Shown: positions 1-8,939, counted from the stretch's first letter. The stretch: 64,000 nucleotides of DNA from Rhizobiaceae bacterium (GCA_017644005.1 JAEPMJ010000001.1:806001-870000); one strand, 5' to 3'. Notes: generated by a model from the letters alone, not told the origin. Program-made: numbers and translations.

Positions 1-334
1 TGACGATGCCCAGATGGACTGACTGGCGGATTTCAGCGGCCAGGTGACGCATGCACGGGCCAGCGATCGCTGTCAGGCGACGCACATTGGGCAGCCGGTG
101 CGCCAGCTCGAACAGGAAGGTGGTGAGCACATAACGGCCCGACGATCCGTCCTGGGCCACATAGCCGCGCTGTTCCAGCACAGCCAGCATGCGAAATATT
201 TCGCCGACCGAGCGCGAGAGAGCACGGGCAATATCCGACAGGCTGAGCCCAAACTCCTCACCCGACAGCAGTTCGATTATGTCCAGGCCTTTTTCAAGCG
301 CTGGCGCGGAGTACTTTTTGTGTTCTGCGCCCAT
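1..334 (-). CDS. IclR-family transcriptional regulator (partial, 3' end outside window)
   Basis: This is the N-terminal 111 residues of an IclR-type regulator; the rest lies beyond base 1. The protein begins MGAEHKKYSAPALEKGLDII, the usual lead-in to an IclR winged helix, followed by LSDIARAL, SVGEIFRML and a wing reading GYVAQD..GRYVLTTFLFEL. The linker into the effector domain (LTAIAGPCMRHLA) is also visible. The ATG at 332-334 has an AGAAGAG ribosome-binding site just upstream. It is transcribed away from the binding-protein gene at 640, so it probably controls that gene and itself; this is inference. The effector cannot be told from the part present. Confidence 0.9.
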   Translation of the reverse strand, partial: MGAEHKKYSAPALEKGLDIIELLSGEEFGLSLSDIARALSRSVGEIFRMLAVLEQRGYVAQDGSSGRYVLTTFLFELAHRLPNVRRLTAIAGPCMRHLAAEIRQSVHLGIV

Positions 335-639
335 GGCACTCTTCTGCAATCATCGATACCGGCGAATCATAGTGGAAAAACCGACCCTGCAACTAGTCGG
401 TACTGGTTATCCCGGCCAATCTTATTTGCTTGTCACGGTCATGATCGCGATGCTTGTCGTCGACATGATCGACAATCCGAAGCCGCCCTCCAAAGGGCGC
501 GGGTTCTCATGCCATAATGCTCGCCCGCGAGCCTCGGTCCACAAACGCGCATTCGGCGGTGAAACTCGTGCGCCCAGGCTCGGACTGGAATTTTCGCGCC
601 CGGCGTCGTATCCGGGAATGTCCCAACACCGGAGCCACC
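335..639. other. Divergent intergenic region, no gene
   Basis: These 305 bases separate the IclR gene from the binding-protein gene. I see no coding region with codon use like its neighbours. The stretch holds an inverted repeat at 380-401 (annotated separately) and a CATAAT hexamer near 511-516 that could be a -10 element for the plus-strand gene, without a convincing -35. The rest has no structure I can name. Confidence 0.6.
380..401. promoter_or_regulatory. Inverted repeat, candidate IclR operator
   Basis: Arms ACCGAC and GTCGGT (6 bp, perfect) are separated by 10 bases. The repeat lies about 46 bases upstream of the IclR start codon in the divergent region, where autoregulated IclR members usually bind. 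Short arms make a chance match possible. Confidence 0.35.
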
Positions 640-2133
640 GTGACCTACCGCAAGCTAGCAACCCTGTCCGCCGCACTACTTCTTTCGACGCTGAGTGCCG
701 AGGCCGAAACCTTGCGCTGGGGGCGCGCCGGAGACGCCGCGACGCTCGACCCGCACGCTGCGACGGACGGCTACACGCAGCAACTTCTACACAATATCTA
801 CGAGCCGCTGATCCGTTTCGAGCCTGGCGGCGCGGTGAGCGGCGTGCTTGCCGCTTCCTGGCTGGCGAGCGCCGGCGATCCGAACCTGTGGGTGTTCAAT
901 CTCAAACGCGCCACCTTCCACGACGGGGCAGAGTTCGATGCCGAGGACGTGGTCTTCTCGATCAACCGCGCACGCGCCGAGGGTTCGGCTTTTGCCGGCG
1001 ATGCGTCGCAGATCATCTCGGTCCGCGAGACAACCCCGCGTACAATCGAAATCCGGGTGGCAGAGCCTGCCGCCACCCCGCCCGCGGTGCTGTCGCGTAT
1101 CCTGATCATGGACAGCGGCTGGGCGACCAAAAACGGCTCGGCGAGCGCGACCACCCCGGCCGCCGACATGACAAACGGAACCGGTCCGTACAAGCTCGAA
1201 TCGCGCGATGCGGACGTGCGCACCAAGCTGACAGCCAACGAGCGTTATGCCGGACCTCCGCCTGCCGTGACGGAAGTGATCTATCTGCCGATCGCCGATG
1301 CCGGGTTTCGTGCCAAGGCCCTGGCCTGGGCAGAAGTCGAGATTTTGCAGGACGTTTCGCCAGCCGATCTGAAAAACCTGGACGGTATCGAAGACGTTGC
1401 GGTTGAGAGCGCGCCGGCAAACTCCATGCTCTACCTCGGCTACAAGTTCGGAGCCGGCGAGATGGCCGAAACCGCCCAAAACCCGCTCGACAATGCCCTG
1501 GTGCGCGAAGCAGTCGACCGCGCGATCGACCGCGAGGATATCGCTTCCTTTGCCGGCGGCGATGCGTCAGCCATTATGGCACCGTCATTCGTGGAAGGCT
1601 GGTCGAAGGGGTTGGCTGCGCAACTTTCGCCAAACCCGTCCAAGGCGAAAGACCTTCTTGCAAAGGCCGGCTATCCGGACGGATTTGCCATAAAGCTCGA
1701 TGTCGCAGAGGATAACGATGCTACCGCCAACCGGATCAAGGCGATGCTGACCACAATCGGCATCTGGGCAGATGTCGTGACACGGCCTCAAGCTGAACAT
1801 GAAGCGCATGTTGCATCCGGCGCGAGCGCGTTTCACCTGAGCAGCTATTCGGCGCCGGGTTACAGCTCCGCGCCGATACTGAACTGGCTGGTCAACGGCC
1901 AGGACGGCTACTCCAACCCCGCGCTTTCGTCACAGGTCGCCTCCCTGGCAGGGATCCGCAACAAGGCCGAACGCCGGACTGCATTGGCTCAGGCCTGGCT
2001 TAATGTGCAGAAGGAGCGCATCGTACTGCCGCTCGCGCAACGCCGTATCGCGCACGCCATGCGCGCTTCCGTGTCGGTTCAGCCGGACCCCAATGGACTA
2101 ACCCGTTTCAACACGGTGCGTTTCAACGACTGA
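640..2133 (+). CDS. ABC transporter substrate-binding protein, family 5 (peptide/nickel type)
   Basis: A 497-residue periplasmic solute-binding protein. The GTG at 640 is chosen because GGAG lies 5 bases before it and because it opens a clean signal peptide (MTYRKLATLSAALLLSTLSAEA) followed at once by the mature start ETLRWGRAGDAATLDPH, typical of SBP_bac_5 proteins. The family hallmarks YEPLIRF, TFHDGAEFDAEDVVFSINRA and NGTGPYKLES are present in the expected order. Upstream reading frame before 640 would extend the protein but would bury the signal peptide. No permease or ATPase gene lies next to it, so it either borrows another transporter or its partners lie elsewhere. The divergent IclR gene is the likely regulator. 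The ligand cannot be predicted. Confidence 0.9.
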   Translation: MTYRKLATLSAALLLSTLSAEAETLRWGRAGDAATLDPHAATDGYTQQLLHNIYEPLIRFEPGGAVSGVLAASWLASAGDPNLWVFNLKRATFHDGAEFDAEDVVFSINRARAEGSAFAGDASQIISVRETTPRTIEIRVAEPAATPPAVLSRILIMDSGWATKNGSASATTPAADMTNGTGPYKLESRDADVRTKLTANERYAGPPPAVTEVIYLPIADAGFRAKALAWAEVEILQDVSPADLKNLDGIEDVAVESAPANSMLYLGYKFGAGEMAETAQNPLDNALVREAVDRAIDREDIASFAGGDASAIMAPSFVEGWSKGLAAQLSPNPSKAKDLLAKAGYPDGFAIKLDVAEDNDATANRIKAMLTTIGIWADVVTRPQAEHEAHVASGASAFHLSSYSAPGYSSAPILNWLVNGQDGYSNPALSSQVASLAGIRNKAERRTALAQAWLNVQKERIVLPLAQRRIAHAMRASVSVQPDPNGLTRFNTVRFND

Positions 2134-2156
2134 GCACATATCACGCGAGGTAACCC

Positions 2157-2711
2157 ATGGCCGACGACAACTGGGTTCAGGATGTTCTGAGCTTCTGGTT
2201 CGATGAACTGACGAGCGCTGACTGGTATTCCGGTAGTGCTGAAATCGACGACAGGATCCGCACCAGGTTCGGCGCGCTTCACGCTCAACTGAACGCGAAC
2301 CCGCCCGCCGAGGCACGCAGCGATGCAAACGCCGCGCTTGCCGCAGTGATCGTGCTCGACCAGTTTTCGCGCAATATATATCGCAAGAAGCCGGAAGCGT
2401 TTGCCAGCGATGCGCTGGCGCTCGACCTGGCGCGCAATGCGGTCGAGGCGGGCTTCGATATGGAAGTCGCAGAAGACAGGCGGCCGTTTTTCTACATGCC
2501 GTTCATGCATTCCGAGGTCCTTTCGGACCAGGAGCGCTGCGTGGACCTGTTCAAGCAGCATGGCGGAGAGAATTCGCTCAAATACGCCATCGAACACCGG
2601 GAAATCGTTGCGCGCTTCGGGCGGTTTCCGCACCGAAACGCGACGCTGGGACGGGAAACGACCGAGGAAGAAGTGAGTTTCCTGCAAGGCCATAGCGGCT
2701 ACGGGCAGTAG
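2157..2711 (+). CDS. DUF924 family protein
   Basis: A 184-residue cytoplasmic protein of the DUF924 family, an all-helical TPR-like fold of unknown function. The family pattern is clear: VLSFWFDEL near the N-terminus, WYSGSAEIDDRIRTRF, VIVLDQFSRNIYR, and the C-terminal FYMPFMHSE and FGRFPHRNATLGRETTEEE. The length matches the family. The start ATG is 23 bases after the preceding stop, with a GCGAGG ribosome-binding site, so it may be cotranscribed with the binding protein, although the two are not known to work together. Confidence 0.92.
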   Translation: MADDNWVQDVLSFWFDELTSADWYSGSAEIDDRIRTRFGALHAQLNANPPAEARSDANAALAAVIVLDQFSRNIYRKKPEAFASDALALDLARNAVEAGFDMEVAEDRRPFFYMPFMHSEVLSDQERCVDLFKQHGGENSLKYAIEHREIVARFGRFPHRNATLGRETTEEEVSFLQGHSGYGQ

Positions 2712-2857
2712 CCCCCCGAAATCGAGAGCCTTGCGTTCGTTAAATCACTGGCCCTACATACAGTCCAGCATCGCGTGACCGGGGAACCGGCGTTCACGGC
2801 CGATGAGTAAGATAGAGCCACGCCCCGTGCGCGCAGGCTCTTACGAGGGAGGACATT

Positions 2858-4846
2858 TTGGCAAAGGCAACTACACCGGCAAAGGGCAAAACGACAAAAG
2901 CGGCACCTGCCCGCAAGCGTGCCGCCAGCGGCACTCAACCCGCGGCCAACAAAGCTGCTGCACCCAAGGCCTCCGCGAAGAAAGCCCCAGCAAGGGCAGC
3001 GGCAAATCCCGCGACCGCAAAATCCGCCGGCAAGCGCACGGCCGCGAAGAAAGCTGGACCGAAGGCAGCCACGGCGCGCAAGCCAGCAGCGAAAGCCGCC
3101 GCCACTACGAAGACTGCAAAACCCGCAGCGGCGCGCAAGCCAGCTGCGAAGGCACCAGCGAAACGGGCTGCGACCAAATCCAGCGCGAAGCCCTGGCACA
3201 AAAGCTATCCTGCAGGAATTCCCACCGAGATCGGCGAGATCACCGACAAATCGATTGCCGAACTCATGGTCGGTGCCTGCAGGCAATATGGCAGCCGGCC
3301 CGCCTTCACCTGCATGGACAAGACGATCACCTTCACCGAACTGGAGGAACTGTCGCGTTATGTGGCTGGGTACCTGCAGTCGACCGGGCTGAAGAAGGGC
3401 TCGCGCGTTGCGCTGATGATGCCCAACATCCTGCAATATCCCGTGGCGCTGATGGCCGTCCTGCGCGCAGGGTACACGGTGGTGAACGTGAACCCGCTCT
3501 ACACGCCGCGCGAGCTGGAACACCAGCTCAACGATTCCGGCGCCGAGGCGATTTTCATCCTGGAAAATTTTGCGACGACGCTCGAAAAGGTCATCAAGAA
3601 CACGCCAGTCAAACATGTCGTCGTCGCGGCGATGGGCGACATGCTTGGCGGTTTCAAGGGCACGATCGTCAACCTGGTCGTCAGGCGGGTCAAGAAGATG
3701 GTCCCCGCCTGGTCACTGCCCGGACATCTGAAGTTCAACGAGGCGCTGACCAAGGGCAAAACCGCTACGTTCCGCCCGGCGGATGTTGGCCATGACGACA
3801 TCGCCTTCCTGCAATATACGGGCGGCACGACAGGCGTTTCGAAGGGCGCCGTACTGCTCAACCGAAACGTGCTTGCCAACGTGGCGCAAAATGCCATCTG
3901 GGTCGAATGCGCGTTTCTGGACAAACCGAAGCCGGAGCGCATGATCTATGTTTGCGCGTTGCCGCTCTACCATATCTACGCGCTCACCGTGAACGCGATC
4001 ATGGGCATGCAGCAGGGGGCGCAGAACATTCTGATCCCCAATCCGCGCGACCTGCCCGCGTTCGTGAAGGAGCTGCGCAAGTACAAGTTCAACGTGTTCC
4101 CCGGGCTGAACACGCTGTTCAACGGACTGCTCAACAACGAGGAGTTCCAGAAGCTCGATTTCTCGAGCCTGCACATCACGTTCGGCGGCGGCATGGCCGT
4201 TCAGACCGGGGTTGCCGAGCGCTGGAAAAAGCTGACCGGGCTGGTGATCGCGGAAGGATACGGCCTTTCCGAAACCTCGCCGGTGGCAACGGCGAACCGC
4301 TTCGATTCCAAGGAATTCACTGGAACGATCGGCCTGCCGGTTCCCTCGACCGAGGTGGTCATCCGCGATGAGGACGGCAAGAACGTACCGACCGGCAAAG
4401 TGGGCGAAATCCTGATCAAGGGCCCGCAGGTGATGGCCGGTTACTGGAACCGGCCGGACGAAACAGCCAAGGTCATGACCAAGGACGGCTACTTCAAATC
4501 CGGCGACATGGGTTTCATGGACAAGAACGGTTTCGTGAAGATTGTCGACCGTAAGAAGGACATGATCCTGGTTTCGGGTTTCAACGTCTATCCGACCGAA
4601 ATCGAGGATGTGGTCGCCAAACACCCGGGCGTACTGGAAGCGGCAGTTATCGGCGTGCCGGACGAGCATTCGGGCGAGGTGCCGAAGCTTTTCGTCGTGA
4701 AGAAAGACCAGGGGCTCAACGAAGAGCAGATCCATGCCTACTGCAAGGAGAACCTGACCGGCTACAAGCGGCCGAAACACATCGAATTCCGCGACGAACT
4801 GCCCAAGACCAATGTCGGCAAGGTGCTGCGCCGCGCCCTGCAGTAA
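2858..4846 (+). CDS. fadD: Long-chain fatty-acid-CoA ligase with histone-H1-like N-terminal tail
   Basis: A 662-residue AMP-forming acyl-CoA ligase, which activates fatty acids with ATP and CoA for beta-oxidation or lipid synthesis. From about residue 113 the ligase domain is ordinary: the phosphate-binding loop YTGGTTGVSKG at 320-330, YGLSETSPV, the adenylate motif SGDMGFMDKNGFVKIVDRKK, and the C-terminal lysine region LPKTNVGKVLRR. Residues 1-112 are unusual: almost only Ala, Lys, Pro, Arg and Thr, with PAKKA-like units as in histone H1 or AlgP. Translation starts at a TTG at 2858, 5 bases after a strong GAGGGAGGA site; no better start exists, and an internal start would have no such site. 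The tail is thus probably real protein. It could bind nucleic acid or acidic surfaces; its role is unknown. The substrate chain length is inferred from similarity only. Confidence 0.88.
   Translation: MAKATTPAKGKTTKAAPARKRAASGTQPAANKAAAPKASAKKAPARAAANPATAKSAGKRTAAKKAGPKAATARKPAAKAAATTKTAKPAAARKPAAKAPAKRAATKSSAKPWHKSYPAGIPTEIGEITDKSIAELMVGACRQYGSRPAFTCMDKTITFTELEELSRYVAGYLQSTGLKKGSRVALMMPNILQYPVALMAVLRAGYTVVNVNPLYTPRELEHQLNDSGAEAIFILENFATTLEKVIKNTPVKHVVVAAMGDMLGGFKGTIVNLVVRRVKKMVPAWSLPGHLKFNEALTKGKTATFRPADVGHDDIAFLQYTGGTTGVSKGAVLLNRNVLANVAQNAIWVECAFLDKPKPERMIYVCALPLYHIYALTVNAIMGMQQGAQNILIPNPRDLPAFVKELRKYKFNVFPGLNTLFNGLLNNEEFQKLDFSSLHITFGGGMAVQTGVAERWKKLTGLVIAEGYGLSETSPVATANRFDSKEFTGTIGLPVPSTEVVIRDEDGKNVPTGKVGEILIKGPQVMAGYWNRPDETAKVMTKDGYFKSGDMGFMDKNGFVKIVDRKKDMILVSGFNVYPTEIEDVVAKHPGVLEAAVIGVPDEHSGEVPKLFVVKKDQGLNEEQIHAYCKENLTGYKRPKHIEFRDELPKTNVGKVLRRALQ
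3074..3153 (+). repeat. Near-direct repeat coding the Lys/Ala/Pro tail
   Basis: A 23-base unit beginning GCGCGCAAGCCAGC occurs at 3074-3096 and again, with two changes, at 3131-3153, an offset of 57 bases (19 codons). Both copies encode ARKPAAKA. The repeat lies in frame inside the low-complexity tail of the acyl-CoA ligase and suggests growth of the tail by slippage or duplication. Confidence 0.6.
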
Positions 4847-4857
4847 AGGCGAGGCAT

Positions 4858-4878
4858 GCGGGGCGCTCAGCGCCCCGC
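4858..4878. terminator. GC-rich hairpin between convergent genes
   Basis: Perfect 9-bp arms GCGGGGCGC and GCGCCCCGC flank a 3-base loop. The loop (TCA on the plus strand) is the TGA stop codon of the minus-strand HAD gene, so the stem serves both the acyl-CoA ligase end at 4846 and the HAD end. There is no T-run on either side, so it is at best a weak or factor-assisted bidirectional terminator. Confidence 0.5.
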
Positions 4879-5574
4879 CAGAAATGCCGGCAATTCGGCT
4901 ACCGATGCCAGAATGACATCCGCCAGCGGTTCGAGCGTCTCGCGCCTACCGGTGCCCGAGAGCACGCCTACGACAAGGCCGCAGCCGGCGGCGCGCCCTG
5001 CCGCCATATCGTGAGCGTTGTCGCCGACGAAGGCCATCTCTGAGGCTTCGAGGCCATTCAGCTGCGCGAAACGATGGACCATGTCCGGCGCCGGCTTGGG
5101 GTTTTTCACGCTATCGTAGCCAAGCGTCGCGCTGAACAAGTCGGCAACGCCAAGAGCTTTCACCGTCCGTTCCGCGCCGTCGGCGGAATCATTCGTTGCC
5201 AGGCCGAGCAGGTAGCCTGCATCGCGCAGGCTTCTCAGTGCCGGCAGCACGCCGGCAACCGGCACCGCGGAGGCCGCACCCGCGGCGCTGGTGTATGCCT
5301 CGTATTGGCCGACGCGGGCGGTCAGGCTTTCACCTTCGAGCGCGGGATGCCAAAGCCGCACAACGTCTTCGTTCGTGCCGGCAGCGAAAACGGAGTCGGC
5401 GACGAAGCTGCCTGTGTTCTCATCGAAGCCGGCGAGCGTCAGAAGATCTCGCGCGCGTGCGGCGTCACCTTCCACAGCTTCGAGCGCCATCGCGCGCGCA
5501 ACGGCGCTCCAGGTCGCCTGGAAATCGACCAACGTTCCGTCCTTGTCGAACAGAACACCGCGAATGGGGCGCAT
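4867..5574 (-). CDS. HAD-superfamily phosphatase, phosphoglycolate-phosphatase-like
   Basis: A 235-residue HAD hydrolase. Motif I is FDKDGTLVDF with nucleophile Asp10 and acid/base Asp12; motif II is LATNDS; motif III/IV is NPKPAPDMVHRF followed by AFVGDNAHDMAAGRAAG. The alpha-helical cap between motifs I and II gives the subfamily I layout seen in Gph, the phosphatase that removes 2-phosphoglycolate. The ATG at 5572-5574 overlaps the stop codon of the upstream pgi gene by one base (TGATG), which indicates translational coupling. A frame extending ten codons further upstream would run into pgi and is rejected. The substrate is not determined by sequence; a sugar-phosphate role fits the coupling to pgi. 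Confidence 0.88.
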   Translation of the reverse strand: MRPIRGVLFDKDGTLVDFQATWSAVARAMALEAVEGDAARARDLLTLAGFDENTGSFVADSVFAAGTNEDVVRLWHPALEGESLTARVGQYEAYTSAAGAASAVPVAGVLPALRSLRDAGYLLGLATNDSADGAERTVKALGVADLFSATLGYDSVKNPKPAPDMVHRFAQLNGLEASEMAFVGDNAHDMAAGRAAGCGLVVGVLSGTGRRETLEPLADVILASVAELPAFLAGR

Positions 5575-7220
5575 CAGCCGCCGGCGCGCAGTTCGTTGAC
5601 ACACCGGACGAGACCGGCGGTCGACGAATCGCTATCGTCCGCAGACTTCCTGCCTTCCACCGCGGGGAGCAAATCTGTCGCCAGCTCTTTGCCGAGTTCA
5701 ACGCCCCACTGATCGAACGCGTTGATACCGAACAACGCCGCTTCGACAAAGACCCGGTGTTCGTAGAGCGCGATCAGGCGGCCGAGCGCATACGGGTCGA
5801 GCTTGCGGTAGAGAATTGTGAGCGACGGCCGATTGCCGGAGAATGTCTTGTGAGGCGCCAGCCGATTCGCTTCATCCAGACTCTTGCCTTTTGCCAGAAG
5901 CTGCTCGCGTGCCTCTTCAGTCGTGCGACCTTTCATCAGGGCTTGCGACTGCGCAAGGCAATTCGCGACAAGCAAGTCGTGATGGTGTTTGAGCGCCGGT
6001 TCATGGCTTTCAGCCGCAAGGATGAACTCGACCGGGACGATATCTGTGCCCTGGTGCAGCAACTGGAAAAAAGCGTGCTGGCCGTTCGTACCCGGTTCGC
6101 CCCATACCACCGGGCCGGTCGGCGCTGCTACGGGCGAGCCGTCCAGTGCAACGCCTTTGCCGTTCGATTCCATATCCAGCTGCTGCAGATATGCCGGCAG
6201 CCGCGCAAGCCGCTGATCGTAAGGGATCACTGCCCGTGTGGGATAACCGCACGGAACACGGTGCCAATAGCCGATCAGACCTAGAAGCAGCGGCAGGTTC
6301 TCGGCCGCAGGCGCTTCGGCGAAATGCCGGTCGAGCGCATGGGCGCCATCGAGCAAGCGGGCGAAGTTCTGCGCACCGACCGCGACCATGATCGGAAGAC
6401 CAATCGCGGCCCAGAGCGAATAGCGGCCGCCGACCCAGTCCCAGAAGCCGAAAACACGATCGTCGCCGATACCGAACTCTGCAACCTTGTCGAGCGCTGT
6501 TGAAACGGCAGCGAAGTGATGTGCCACGGCACCACTGCCCAGCCGCTCCGTGAGCCAGGCGCGAGCGGTGGCCGCATTGGTCATCGTCTCGACAGTTGTG
6601 AAGGTTTTGGAAGCGACGATGAAAAGCGTGGTCTCGGCGTTCAGGTCTTTCAGCGTATCCGAAATGTGGGCGCCGTCGACGTTGGAGACGAAATGGGTGC
6701 GCGGACCGTCGTGATAGGGCGCGAGCGCCAATACCGCCATTGCGGGTCCGAGGTCCGAACCGCCGATGCCTATGTTGACGACATCCGTGATAGGCTTGCC
6801 CGTTGCGCCTCTAAGCTCACCGTCACGGACGGACTCGGAGAAACGGCCCATCGATTCCAAAACCGCCAGAACGTCGAACATGACATCACTGCCATCCACC
6901 GACACTGGCGCGCCGGAGCGGTTGCGCAACGCGGTGTGCAGCACAGCCCGGCGTTCAGTTGTATTGATCGTTTCGCCGGCAAACATTGCAGCGCGGCGCG
7001 CCTCGACGCCGGCCGCACGCGCAAGGTCGAACAGCAGTTCCAGCGTGCGTTCTGTCACCGCGCATTTGGAAAAGTCGACAAGCAGGTCGTCCAACCCGGC
7101 GGAGAAACGACCAAATCGCTGTGGGTCGGAGGCAAAGGCTGCACGGAGGTCGAAGTCGGCACTTTCCGATCGGTGACGGGCTAGCGCGGCGCTTGCAGCT
7201 TCGAATGCGGCGCGGTCCAT
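5574..7220 (-). CDS. pgi: Glucose-6-phosphate isomerase
   Basis: A 548-residue cytoplasmic isomerase that interconverts glucose 6-phosphate and fructose 6-phosphate. The length from the chosen ATG ([13 protein letters not shown]) is almost the same as E. coli Pgi, and GGAG lies 7 bases upstream; a longer frame back to 7346 would add 42 residues without homology. Signatures include [16 protein letters not shown] for the phosphosugar-binding loop, [35 protein letters not shown], and [20 protein letters not shown] near the active site. The HAD phosphatase gene follows with a one-base overlap. The 225-base region upstream is shared with a divergent MocR regulator. Confidence 0.97.
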   Translation of the reverse strand: MDRAAFEAASAALARHRSESADFDLRAAFASDPQRFGRFSAGLDDLLVDFSKCAVTERTLELLFDLARAAGVEARRAAMFAGETINTTERRAVLHTALRNRSGAPVSVDGSDVMFDVLAVLESMGRFSESVRDGELRGATGKPITDVVNIGIGGSDLGPAMAVLALAPYHDGPRTHFVSNVDGAHISDTLKDLNAETTLFIVASKTFTTVETMTNAATARAWLTERLGSGAVAHHFAAVSTALDKVAEFGIGDDRVFGFWDWVGGRYSLWAAIGLPIMVAVGAQNFARLLDGAHALDRHFAEAPAAENLPLLLGLIGYWHRVPCGYPTRAVIPYDQRLARLPAYLQQLDMESNGKGVALDGSPVAAPTGPVVWGEPGTNGQHAFFQLLHQGTDIVPVEFILAAESHEPALKHHHDLLVANCLAQSQALMKGRTTEEAREQLLAKGKSLDEANRLAPHKTFSGNRPSLTILYRKLDPYALGRLIALYEHRVFVEAALFGINAFDQWGVELGKELATDLLPAVEGRKSADDSDSSTAGLVRCVNELRAGG

Positions 7221-7331
7221 AGGACATCTCCGTTGCTTGGGGGCACGGCGGCAAAAGCCACATTCGTTCGCCGCATTCAATAGCTTTGGCCGAAAAAGGG
7301 ACGGGACCGGCAAGCAAATGGCATAACGCCA

Positions 7332-7389
7332 ATTCATCAGTGGCACAAAATCTATTCATCAAAGAAATTCATTGGAGCAATCCATTGGA
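7332..7389. promoter_or_regulatory. Cluster of direct repeats upstream of the MocR gene
   Basis: ATTCATCA occurs at 7332-7339 and 7354-7361, and ATTCATTG at 7367-7374; CATTGGA occurs at 7370-7376 and 7383-7389. MocR-type regulators are known to bind direct rather than inverted repeats, so this cluster in the pgi-mocR divergent region is a candidate binding site. The repeats are short and the region is AT-rich relative to its surroundings, so chance is possible. Confidence 0.35.
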
Positions 7390-7445
7390 CCAGACGTAGG
7401 CTTGCATGACGCCAATCAGAATGTCCTTCCCCAGGAGCATTACGT

Positions 7446-8939
7446 ATGGTTTCGCGAAACGACGCCGCGATATGGTCTGGCTTGTTCCGGATATCTGCCG
7501 ATTCAGGCCAAACACTTCAGGCGCAGATACGGCAGGCCATCGTCGCTGCGATCCTGGACAGGCAAATTGCCGCCTCCCTGCCGCTCCCCTCCTGCCGCAT
7601 GCTGGCCGAGAAACTGGGTGTTGCACGCGGCACCGTAGTGCTGGCTTTCCAGCAGCTCGTGGATCAGGGTTTTCTGATCGCACGCGAGCGTCGCGGCCAC
7701 TTCGTCAATCCTGAATTCGTTTCGGGTCTGGACGCCGACGCGCACCGGCCCGAACCGAAGCCGGATCGCATCGACTGGAGCACCCGCCGACGTGTGGCCT
7801 CCAGCGAGCCGCCGCAGCCTGCCTACCGGGAAAACTGGATCAAGGCGCCCTACCCTTTCGTGTACGGCCAGTTCGATCCGGCGCTGTTTCCGACCGCGGA
7901 ATGGCGCGAATGCAACCGCATGGCACTGGCGGTTCTGGAAATCCGCAACTGGGCCGGAGATGTCGTCGACCGGGACGACCCGCTGCTGATCGAGCAGATA
8001 CAGGCGCGGCTGCTCCCGCGCCGCGGCATCTTCGCAAACCCGGACGAAATCATCGTCACGCTCGGGGCACAGCATGCCCTCTACATGCTCTCGACCCTGC
8101 TCATGGGGCGCGGGACGAAGGTGGCAATGGAAGAACCGGGTTATCCGGATGCGCGGGGCATATTCCGGCTCTCGGGAGCCGAAGTGGCGCCGGTGCCGGT
8201 CGACAAGGACGGCATCGACCCGTCGGCGATACCCTCGGGCACGGATTTTGTGTTTACCACACCCAACCACCATTGCCCGACCATGGTCCCGCTTTCCGAA
8301 GAGCGCCGGCAGCGGCTGCTCGAGGACGCGGAAAAACACGACCGGATCATCATTGAAGACGGTTACGACAGTCAGCTCGTGGACGACTCTCCGCAGCAGG
8401 CGCTGAAAGGCACCGACGCTTCGGGCCGGGTTATCTATGTCGGGTCGATGTCGAAAACGCTCGCACCCGGCCTGCGCATTGGCTACATCGTCGCCGACGC
8501 GGGACTGATCGCCGAACTGCGCGCGCTCAGGCGATACATGCTGCGGCACCCCCCGGCCAACAACCAGCGCGCGGTGGCGCTTTTCCTGTCCCTCGGCCAC
8601 CACGAGGCACTCGTGCGCAGGCTTTCGACGGCGTTTTCGGAGCGCAGACTGAAACTGGCGGAAGCGATAACGGAACATCTGCCGCAGTGGCGGCCGTCCG
8701 GCGCACCCGGCGGCACGTCACTCTGGCTGAAAGGGCCACCTGGCACCAACGCTTCCGACCTAGCCGTCGATGCCGCCGAACGCGGCGTGCTCATTGAGCC
8801 CGGAGAGCGCTTCTTCAACGAACCCGACACGCAAACACGCTTTCTGCGTCTCGGGATATCGTCAATCGCGCTTCATCACATAGAGCCAGGAATACGAGAG
8901 CTCGCCGACGCGGTCGGACGTCTGAGGTCGGCTGCCTGA
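7446..8939 (+). CDS. MocR-type (GntR winged helix plus aminotransferase fold) transcriptional regulator
   Basis: A 497-residue MocR/PdxR-family regulator. Residues about 15-95 form a GntR-type winged helix (LQAQIRQAIVAAILDRQI, LPSCRMLAEKLGVARGTVVLAFQQL, GFLIARERRGHFV). The rest is a fold-type I aminotransferase domain with LGAQHALYMLS, EEPGYPDARG, TPNHHCPT, EDGYDS and the pyridoxal-phosphate lysine in GSMSKTLAPGLRIGY at Lys337. Such proteins sense PLP or an amino-compound aldimine. The gene is divergent from pgi and not next to pdxST, gabT or other usual MocR targets, so its target is unclear; direct repeats at 7332-7389 may be its own operator. It does not look like an enzyme because the DNA-binding domain is complete. 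Confidence 0.93.
   Translation: MVSRNDAAIWSGLFRISADSGQTLQAQIRQAIVAAILDRQIAASLPLPSCRMLAEKLGVARGTVVLAFQQLVDQGFLIARERRGHFVNPEFVSGLDADAHRPEPKPDRIDWSTRRRVASSEPPQPAYRENWIKAPYPFVYGQFDPALFPTAEWRECNRMALAVLEIRNWAGDVVDRDDPLLIEQIQARLLPRRGIFANPDEIIVTLGAQHALYMLSTLLMGRGTKVAMEEPGYPDARGIFRLSGAEVAPVPVDKDGIDPSAIPSGTDFVFTTPNHHCPTMVPLSEERRQRLLEDAEKHDRIIIEDGYDSQLVDDSPQQALKGTDASGRVIYVGSMSKTLAPGLRIGYIVADAGLIAELRALRRYMLRHPPANNQRAVALFLSLGHHEALVRRLSTAFSERRLKLAEAITEHLPQWRPSGAPGGTSLWLKGPPGTNASDLAVDAAERGVLIEPGERFFNEPDTQTRFLRLGISSIALHHIEPGIRELADAVGRLRSAA

Noticed and set aside
3074-3153. Repeats as a CRISPR array or mobile-element trace
   Set aside because: Only two units, in frame within a coding low-complexity region, with no spacers.
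3713-4780. 355-codon minus-strand open frame within the acyl-CoA ligase gene
   Set aside because: Shadow of the ligase domain; no family features.
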